In this document: in pieces, positions 58,689 through 64,000 of the stretch
How positions within the stretch are numbered: the stretch's first letter is position 1
Layout of the letters: each line of letters starts with the position of its first letter
NCBI GenBank assembly: GCA_050943735.1
Contig: JBMNPT010000001.1
Coordinates: forward strand, 226,178 to 290,177
Length of the DNA: 64,000 nt
Direction: 5' to 3'
From: JBMNPT01 sp050943735
Lineage (GTDB): Bacteria; Bacillota; Clostridia; Oscillospirales; RGIG577
The notes under the pieces: model-generated
Seen by the model: the letters and a program-made list of their open reading frames with translations, nothing else
Databases searched by the model: none
What the model was told of the DNA's origin: nothing
Made by a program: the position numbers and the translations under genes

Positions 58689-60097
58689 CCGGAGGCCTGG
58701 AGACTCATGTGGAGCTCTCCACCCGTTCCAAGATTTTCTGCGGGTGCAGTACCCGGTTTGGGGAGGAGCCCAATACCAATTGCTGTCCGGTGTGCATGGG
58801 ACATCCGGGCACATTGCCCCAGCTCAACCGGGAGGTGGTGCGGTATGCCATTCTGGCGGGACTGGCCACCCATTGTACCATCCGCACCGATGCCCGGATG
58901 GACCGCAAGAATTATCTGTATCCGGATCTGCCCAAAGCCTATCAGATTTCCCAGTATGAGAAGCCCCTCTGTGAAAACGGCTGGCTGACCCTGCAAAACG
59001 GGCGGCGCATTGGCATACAGCGCATCCACATCGAGGAGGACGCGGGGAAGCTGATTCATGGTCAGGGGCGTACGCTGGTGGATTATAATCGGGCGGGCGT
59101 GCCGCTGATTGAGATTGTCACCCAGCCGGATTTTCACACACCCGAGGAAATCCGGGAGTATCTGGAGAGCCTGCAGCGGCTGATGCGGTATCTGGGGATC
59201 TCGGACTGTAAAATGCAGGAGGGTTCTCTGCGGTGTGATGTGAACATCTCCGCCCGGAGGGCGGGGGATACCCGTCCCGGCACCCGCACCGAGCTGAAAA
59301 ACATGAATTCCTTCACCAACATTGAAAAGGCGGTGCGGTATGAGTTCGCCCGGCAGTGCAGACTGCTGGAAGAAGGGCAGCCGGTGGTGCAGGAAACCCG
59401 CCGGTGGGAGGAGCAGAGCGGCCGGACCTATCCCATGCGGAGCAAGGAGGACGCGCAGGACTACCGGTATTTCCGGGAGCCGGATCTGCCGGCCATCCGA
59501 GTGGAACCCCAGGAGGTGGAGGCACTGCGGCAGATGCTGCCCGAGTTGCCGGAGCAAAAATGGAAACGGTATACCGAACAGCTGGGATTGACGGCGGAGG
59601 ATGCGCTGCAGCTGGTCAAATACCGTCGGGTGGCGGAATTTTTTGAAGCAGCAGTGGAGGGGCGGCGGAATCCCCGGGAGGGAGCGCACTTCATTGTGGG
59701 GCAGATGTTCCGAACCTTCCCCACTGAGGAGGACAAGGAACGGTTTGAGGTGAAGATCACCCCGGCGCAGCTGGGCCAGCTGCTGGAGCTGATGGAGCAG
59801 GGCCGCCTGCGCAACAACCTGGCCAAAGGGGCGTTGGAGCAGATGCTGGCCACCGGCCGGCCGGTGACGGATTTTGTGTCCCGGGAGGACATGGCCCAGC
59901 TGAGAGAGGCGGAATTGCTGGCTCTGTGCCAGAAGGCCATGGAGGCATTGCCCCAGGCGGCGGCGGACTACCGGGCGGGCAAGGAAAAGGCGGTCAAAGC
60001 GCTGGTGGGCGGCGTGATGAAGGCCAGCAGAGGCCGGGCGGACGCAGTCCGGGCAGAGCAGCAGCTGCGGCAGCTGCTGGATGGCCGTGGAGAATAA
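58676..60097 (+). CDS. gatB: Glutamyl-tRNA(Gln)/aspartyl-tRNA(Asn) amidotransferase subunit B
   Basis: A 473-residue GatB, which activates the mischarged tRNA carboxyl with ATP and receives ammonia from GatA. WEMTGGLETHVELSTRSKIFCGC with CPVCMGHPGTLP near residues 4-45 is the catalytic start, including the zinc-binding cysteines. NYLYPDLPKAYQISQYEKPLC near 80 and VDYNRAGVPLIEIVT near 132 follow. The C-terminal helical and YqeY-like tail domains occupy about 295-473. The ATG at 58676 follows GGAGG by six bases; an ATG at 58670 is too close. It ends the gatCAB operon before a terminator. Confidence 0.97.
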   Translation: MWEMTGGLETHVELSTRSKIFCGCSTRFGEEPNTNCCPVCMGHPGTLPQLNREVVRYAILAGLATHCTIRTDARMDRKNYLYPDLPKAYQISQYEKPLCENGWLTLQNGRRIGIQRIHIEEDAGKLIHGQGRTLVDYNRAGVPLIEIVTQPDFHTPEEIREYLESLQRLMRYLGISDCKMQEGSLRCDVNISARRAGDTRPGTRTELKNMNSFTNIEKAVRYEFARQCRLLEEGQPVVQETRRWEEQSGRTYPMRSKEDAQDYRYFREPDLPAIRVEPQEVEALRQMLPELPEQKWKRYTEQLGLTAEDALQLVKYRRVAEFFEAAVEGRRNPREGAHFIVGQMFRTFPTEEDKERFEVKITPAQLGQLLELMEQGRLRNNLAKGALEQMLATGRPVTDFVSREDMAQLREAELLALCQKAMEALPQAAADYRAGKEKAVKALVGGVMKASRGRADAVRAEQQLRQLLDGRGE

Positions 60098-60100
60098 AAA

Positions 60101-60127
60101 AAGCTCCCCGTTGGGGGAGCTTTTTTG
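60101..60127. terminator. Bidirectional terminator between gatB and proA
   Basis: AAGCTCCCC (60101-60109) pairs with GGGGAGCTT (60114-60122), with A run and T run flanks. Confidence 0.9.
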
Positions 60128-60133
60128 GCGGAA

Positions 60134-61381
60134 TCAGGTGCGAATCTGCCCGTCTCCGTAGATGATGTGCTTGACGGTGGTGAGGGCTTTGAGTCCCATG
60201 GGGCCCCGGGCGTGCATCTTTTGAGTGGAGATGCCGATTTCGGCGCCCAGACCAAATTCAAAGCCGTCGGTGAAGCGGGTGGAGGCGTTGACGTATACCG
60301 CGGCGGCGTCAATTTCCTCCAGGAAACGCTGCGCCCGTCCGTAGTCCCGGGTGATGATGGCTTCGCTGTGTTTGGTGTTGTGGGCGTTGATGTGGGCCAC
60401 CGCGTCCTCAAAGCTGTCCACAATGATTACCGACAGAATTAGGTCCACATATTCGGTGAAAAAGTCCTCTTCGGTGGCGGGGACCAGATCGGGGCAGATG
60501 GCCAGACAGCGGGGACAGCCCCGGACTTCTACCCCTTTTTCCCGCAGAGCCTGCACTGCTTTGGGCAGAAAGGTCTCCGCTTCAGCGGCGTGGATGACCA
60601 GACTTTCCGCGGCATTGCACACCGAGGGACGCTGGGTTTTGGCGTTGATGAGGATATCCAGGGCCATCTGCTGATCGCAGCCCTCATCCACATAGATGTG
60701 GCAGTTGCCGGTGCCGGTCTCAATCACCGGTACGGTGGCGTTCTGCACCACACTGGCGATGAGCCGTTTGCCGCCCCGGGGGATGAGCACGTCGATGACG
60801 CCGTTGAGCCGCATCATCTGGGCGGCGGTTTCGTGGCTGGTGTCCTCCACCAGCTGAATCACATGCCGGGGCAGTCCTGCCTGTTCCACCGCGTCCTGCA
60901 TGATGCCCACCAGGCAGGTGTTGGAGGTAATGGCTTCGCTGCCGCCCCGCAGAATGACGCCGTTGCCGGATTTCAGACAGAGCACTGCAGCGTCCACCGT
61001 CACGTTGGGACGGGCTTCGTAGATGATGCCGATGATGCCCAGCGGCACCCGCTTTTGCCCGATGAGCAGACCGTTGGGACGGCGCACCATGCCCGTCACC
61101 TCACCGATGGGGTCGTCCAGCGCGGCCACCTGCTCCACCCCTTCGCAGATGCCCTGAATCCGGGCGGGGGTGAGGGTGAGCCGGTCGATCATCCCCTCGG
61201 GGATGCCCTTTTCCCGGGCGCGGCGCACGTCGGTCTGGTTGGCTTCCACAATGCGGTCGGTCTGCTGGGCCAGAGCGCGGGAAATGGCCAGCAGAGCCTG
61301 ATTTTTCTGGGCGGTGCCCAAGCGGTTGAGGGCGGGCAGACAGGCTTTGGCCTGCTGGCCGATCTGCTGCAGGGAAATCAT
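60134..61381 (-). CDS. proA: Glutamate-5-semialdehyde dehydrogenase (gamma-glutamyl phosphate reductase)
   Basis: This 415-residue enzyme reduces gamma-glutamyl phosphate to glutamate 5-semialdehyde with NADPH, the second step of proline synthesis. It has VPLGIIGIIYEARPNVTVDAA near residue 103, ILRGGSEAITSN near 135, the catalytic Cys region TQRPSVCNAAESLVIH near 245 and the ENDxLGLGAEIGISTQKMHARGPMG-like C-terminal motif. The ATG at 61381 follows AAAGG by nine bases; an ATG at 61390 lies within the site. It comes 26 bases after proB. No proC is nearby. Confidence 0.96.
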   Translation of the reverse strand: MISLQQIGQQAKACLPALNRLGTAQKNQALLAISRALAQQTDRIVEANQTDVRRAREKGIPEGMIDRLTLTPARIQGICEGVEQVAALDDPIGEVTGMVRRPNGLLIGQKRVPLGIIGIIYEARPNVTVDAAVLCLKSGNGVILRGGSEAITSNTCLVGIMQDAVEQAGLPRHVIQLVEDTSHETAAQMMRLNGVIDVLIPRGGKRLIASVVQNATVPVIETGTGNCHIYVDEGCDQQMALDILINAKTQRPSVCNAAESLVIHAAEAETFLPKAVQALREKGVEVRGCPRCLAICPDLVPATEEDFFTEYVDLILSVIIVDSFEDAVAHINAHNTKHSEAIITRDYGRAQRFLEEIDAAAVYVNASTRFTDGFEFGLGAEIGISTQKMHARGPMGLKALTTVKHIIYGDGQIRT

Positions 61382-61407
61382 GGCAATCATCCTTTCTGTG
61401 AGGGGAG

Positions 61408-62199
61408 TCAGTTTTTGGGCTGGGGTAAAAAGACGGTGCCCACCGCCTTGCCGTCAAAGATGTCATACAGTACGCTGGGATCTTCGCCTTTGGCGATCAC
61501 CATGGTGATGCCTGCCTGGGTGGCGATTTCCGCGGCGTGGATTTTGGTGATCATGCCGCCGGTGCCCACTTTGGAGCCGGCGCCGCCTGCCACCGCCCGG
61601 ATGTCATCGTCGATCTGGTACACCACCGGAACCAGCTTGGCGTCGGCTTCGGCGGGATTTTTGTTGTACAGGCCGTCGATATCGGTGAGCAATACCAGGG
61701 TATCGGCGCCCACCAGGGTGGCCACAATGGCAGAGAGGGTGTCGTTGTCACCGATCTCGATTTCCTCGTAGGATACGGTGTCGTTTTCGTTGACGATGGG
61801 GATGACGCCCATGGCCAGCAGGGCTTCCAATGTGTTTTCCACATTTTCCTTGCAGTGAGGCCGGTCGATCACATCCCGGGTGAGCAGTACCTGGGCGGTG
61901 GTTTTGCTGTAGTTGGCAAAAGCCCGGTCGTATAAATACATGAGTTCACATTGTCCCACCGCAGCGGAGGCCTGTTTTTCGGCCATGGAGCCGGAGCGTT
62001 CCACGCCCAGCCGGCTGCGGCCGACGGCCATGGCGCCGCTGGATACCAGCACCACCTCTTTGCCGGCGTTCATCAGATCGGCCAAGGTGCGGGTGAGTTC
62101 GTCGATGCGGCGGAGGTTGATTTTGCCGGTGGCGGGATGGGTCAGGGTGGAAGAGCCCACTTTGACCACAATGCGTTTTGCGTTGATCATGTGCAGCAT
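61408..62199 (-). CDS. proB: Glutamate 5-kinase without PUA domain
   Basis: This 263-residue amino acid kinase phosphorylates glutamate at the gamma carboxyl in the first step of proline synthesis. It has KRIVVKVGSSTLTHP near the start, VVLVSSGAMAVGRSRLG near 47, PIVNENDTVS near 137 and LLTDIDGLYNKNP near 167, and GTGGMITKIHAAEIA near 210. The PUA domain found at the C-terminus of longer ProB is absent, so the protein stops at the kinase domain, as in many Firmicutes. The ATG at 62199 follows GAGG by nine bases. It is the first gene of proBA, with a promoter at 62239-62267. Confidence 0.95.
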   Translation of the reverse strand: MLHMINAKRIVVKVGSSTLTHPATGKINLRRIDELTRTLADLMNAGKEVVLVSSGAMAVGRSRLGVERSGSMAEKQASAAVGQCELMYLYDRAFANYSKTTAQVLLTRDVIDRPHCKENVENTLEALLAMGVIPIVNENDTVSYEEIEIGDNDTLSAIVATLVGADTLVLLTDIDGLYNKNPAEADAKLVPVVYQIDDDIRAVAGGAGSKVGTGGMITKIHAAEIATQAGITMVIAKGEDPSVLYDIFDGKAVGTVFLPQPKN

Positions 62200-62238
62200 A
62201 ACAGGATTCCTCATCTTTCAAAATTGCTTTCCTGCTTT

Positions 62239-62267
62239 ATTATAGTATGACGGCGGGCAATGGTCAA
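62239..62267 (-). promoter_or_regulatory. proBA promoter
   Basis: Minus-strand TTGACC (62267-62262) and TATAAT (62244-62239), 17-base spacer. Confidence 0.88.
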
Positions 62268-62313
62268 ATGGCAAATGGAAAATCTGCGAAAAGGGAGGAA
62301 ATTTGTAAAAGTC

Positions 62314-62325
62314 TGTGGTATAATG
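62314..62325 (+). promoter_or_regulatory. Extended -10 promoter of zapA
   Basis: TGTGGTATAATGG with TATAAT at 62319-62324, the same recurring core as at 16067 and 27767; no clear -35. Confidence 0.65.
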
Positions 62326-62361
62326 GAGCCAAGAATACGGGAGCGACAGGAGGCGGAACAC

Positions 62362-62766
62362 ATGAAAAACACAGTGGTCATTCAGATCTTGGATCAGCCT
62401 TATTCCATCACAGCGGATGAGACGAGAGAATATATGGAAGAGGTGGGGGCACGTACCAATCAGGAGATGCGGCAGATTGCATCGCAGAGCGGGCACAGTC
62501 CCAAGATGAATATTGCGGTGTTGGCGGCGCTGAACTTGTGTGACCGCTGGCTCAAGAGCGACCGGGAGCTGCGAGAGGTGCGGCAGCAGCTGGAGCGTAT
62601 GGAGGCGGAGGAGCAGAAGCAGATCCGCAACGATGACGAAGCCCGGAAGGAGATTTATCGTCTGCGGACCGAAGTGACGGAGCTGCGGCAGAAGCTGAAA
62701 AAGCAGGAGGCCAGCCAGAAGGCGGGTAAACAGGCTGCCAAAGGCGAAACGGGCAAAACAGAATGA
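62362..62766 (+). CDS. zapA: Cell division protein ZapA
   Basis: A 134-residue Z-ring-associated protein that promotes bundling of FtsZ filaments. The N-terminal domain (about 1-65) has VVIQILDQPYSITADETREYMEEVGARTNQEMRQIA and MNIAVLAALNLCDRWL, the ZapA pattern. A long coiled coil with a basic tail (about 66-134) follows, longer than in many members. The ATG follows CAGGAGG. A recurring extended -10 promoter lies at 62314-62325. The following stem-loop (62771-62803) partly separates it from the U32 peptidase gene. Confidence 0.9.
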   Translation: MKNTVVIQILDQPYSITADETREYMEEVGARTNQEMRQIASQSGHSPKMNIAVLAALNLCDRWLKSDRELREVRQQLERMEAEEQKQIRNDDEARKEIYRLRTEVTELRQKLKKQEASQKAGKQAAKGETGKTE

Positions 62767-62770
62767 AAAC

Positions 62771-62803
62771 GGCAAGCCGTCCCTGGGGGGATGGCTTGTT
62801 TTG
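62771..62803 (+). terminator. Stem-loop between zapA and the U32 peptidase
   Basis: CAAGCC and TCCC (62773-62783) fold with GGGA and GGCTTG (62788-62799), followed by TTTTG. It may act as a partial terminator. Confidence 0.6.
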
Positions 62804-62819
62804 TGAAGGAGGGAACGGG

Positions 62820-64000
62820 ATGAGACAGATGCGGCTGCTGGCGCCGGCGGGATCGCCGGAGGCGTTGCGGGCGGCGGTGTACGCGGGAGCGGATGCGGTG
62901 TATGCCGGAGGGAGCCAGTATGGCGCCCGGAGTTTCGCGGCCAATTTTGACCGGGAGGAGCTGCGGGAGGCAGTGGCCTTCTGCCATCAGTGGGGGGTGG
63001 CGTTTTACCAGACGCTCAATACCCTCATTGGAGACCGGGAGCGGGAGGATTTTCTGCGGCAGGCGGAGTACGCCAATGAAATTGGCGTGGATGGGGTCAT
63101 TGTGCAGGATGTGGGTATGATGGCCCAGATCGCCCGCCGTTTTCCAGATCTGCCCATCAGCGGCTCTACCCAGATGTCGGTGACCACGCTGGATGGTGTG
63201 CTGCGGGCCCAGCAGCTGGGAGCCAGCCGGGTGGTGCTGGCCCGGGAACTGCCCCTTTCCCAGATCGCCTATATCTGTGAGCGTTCCCCCATTGAGATTG
63301 AGGTGTTTTTGCACGGGGCGCTGTGCATGTGTTATTCCGGGCAGTGCTATATGAGTGCTCTGCTGGGGCAGCGCAGCGGCAACCGGGGACAGTGTGCCCA
63401 GCCCTGCCGTCTGCCCTACCGGCTGGAGAGTGGCCGGCAGGCCCATCCGCTGAGTCTGAAGGATTTGTGCGGGGCCGGCTGGCTGGAGCAGCTGCGGCAG
63501 GCAGGGGTGTCGGTGCTGAAAATCGAGGGCCGTATGAAGCGGCCGGAGTATGTGGGCGTGGTGACCGACGTGTACCAGCGGCTGCTGCGGGAGCGGCGGG
63601 AGCCCACCGCTCAGGAGATGGAGCGGCTCACCACCATTTTTTCCCGGCAGGGCTTTACCCAGGGCTACCTGGAGGACCATACCGGACCGGCGATGTTTGG
63701 CACCCGCAGTGAAAATGAGGACACCCCGGCTTTTCGCCAGCTGGTGAAAGAGGCGGCTGCAGAGTACCAGGAAAAGCATGCCCGCCGGCGGGTGCCGGTG
63801 CGGTTTTCCTGTTCGCTTCGGGCGGGAGAGCCCTTCGCCCTCACGTTGGAGGATGGGATTCACTCGGTGACCGCCCGGGGCGAAGTGCCCCAGCCTGCCC
63901 TGCGCAGAGCGGTGGGAGAGGAGGAAATCCGGGCCCAGCTGAGCCGGTTGGGGGGAACTCCTTTTGTGCTGGAGAGCCTGACGGGAGAGGTCCAGGAGGG
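62820..64000 (+). CDS. U32 family peptidase (3' end beyond the window)
   Basis: The open frame runs from the ATG at 62820 to the window end, at least 393 residues, with no stop. The start MRLLAPAGSPEALRAAVYAGADAVYAGG and the signature EVFLHGALCMCYSGQCYMSALLGQRSGNRGQCAQPCRLPY near residue 160-200 are diagnostic of peptidase family U32, with the four cysteines that bind an iron-sulfur cluster. Members such as RlhA and TrhP hydroxylate RNA bases, and others have been called collagenases. The further LKIEGRMKRPEYV segment is typical. AAGGAGG precedes the ATG. Which target it has cannot be read from the sequence. Confidence 0.93.
   Translation, partial: MRQMRLLAPAGSPEALRAAVYAGADAVYAGGSQYGARSFAANFDREELREAVAFCHQWGVAFYQTLNTLIGDREREDFLRQAEYANEIGVDGVIVQDVGMMAQIARRFPDLPISGSTQMSVTTLDGVLRAQQLGASRVVLARELPLSQIAYICERSPIEIEVFLHGALCMCYSGQCYMSALLGQRSGNRGQCAQPCRLPYRLESGRQAHPLSLKDLCGAGWLEQLRQAGVSVLKIEGRMKRPEYVGVVTDVYQRLLRERREPTAQEMERLTTIFSRQGFTQGYLEDHTGPAMFGTRSENEDTPAFRQLVKEAAAEYQEKHARRRVPVRFSCSLRAGEPFALTLEDGIHSVTARGEVPQPALRRAVGEEEIRAQLSRLGGTPFVLESLTGEVQE

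Noticed and set aside
56805..58814. N-terminal extension of the copA frame across gatC and gatA
   Set aside because: The extension is antisense to gatCA and contains no domain; CopA starts at the TTG at 56804 after a strong ribosome site, downstream of its own promoter and operator.

Overview
This is a GC-rich, gene-dense stretch of a Gram-positive Bacillota chromosome, most likely class Clostridia. An Oscillospiraceae/Ruminococcaceae-type gut anaerobe is my best guess, from gene style rather than any marker gene. Supporting signs are a WalRK cell-wall cluster, a T-box leader before leuA, a CIRCE heat-shock operator, GatCAB amidotransferase, strong AGGAGG ribosome sites with frequent GTG/TTG starts, a CcpA-type cre site, and a pyridine-nucleotide-site-deficient thioredoxin reductase of the ferredoxin-linked type. 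I see no insertion sequence, prophage or CRISPR array; the region looks like stable core chromosome with a few accessory catabolic modules.

Layout. 1-2.3 kb: the end of a DUF4956-like protein, a secreted beta-helix lipoprotein, then an AT-richer gap that may encode a small RNA. 2.3-8.6 kb: a DUF2148 ferredoxin-domain protein, uxaB-uxaA for galacturonate use under a promoter with a cre site, a TIGR01212 radical SAM protein, and three small membrane proteins. 8.6-16 kb: trxA, a DUF8091-like protein, hsp20-clpB under CIRCE control, and a four-gene hydrolase operon (Nudix, isochorismatase-like, MBL fold, B3/4). 16-28.4 kb: dut-like, prmA-rsmE, pgeF, an NSS-type transporter, a SbcD/YhaN-like pair, Asp23 and FakA-like genes, DUF896 and a YgjP-like peptidase. 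28.4-36.8 kb: walR-walK-walH-walI-murA-walJ-rlmH, a zinc-ribbon membrane protein and a GNAT acetyltransferase. 36.9-42.1 kb: leuACDB (leftward, T-box controlled), divergent from a tRNA-Leu gene.

42.1-49.4 kb is the most distinctive accessory region. It holds an RpiB-like isomerase and a GntR/FadR-family regulator on one strand. Facing them is an operon of a TIM-barrel sugar epimerase, an Asp/Glu-racemase-family protein, a YVTN beta-propeller and a complete DctPQM TRAP transporter. A 13-base element (ATGA, three A/T bases, TCAGAC) recurs in the leaders of all three transcription units, so I read them as one regulon importing and isomerising an unidentified sugar acid or related carboxylate.

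49.4-64 kb: a GT2 glycosyltransferase, a YgiQ radical SAM protein and a thioredoxin-reductase-like flavoprotein; a DUF2089 gene with a small membrane partner; a CsoR-controlled copper module whose CopA carries an in-frame C-terminal chaperone domain with its own ribosome site; gatCAB; proBA; zapA; and a U32 peptidase cut by the right edge. Most operon ends carry clear rho-independent terminators, many working in both directions between convergent genes.
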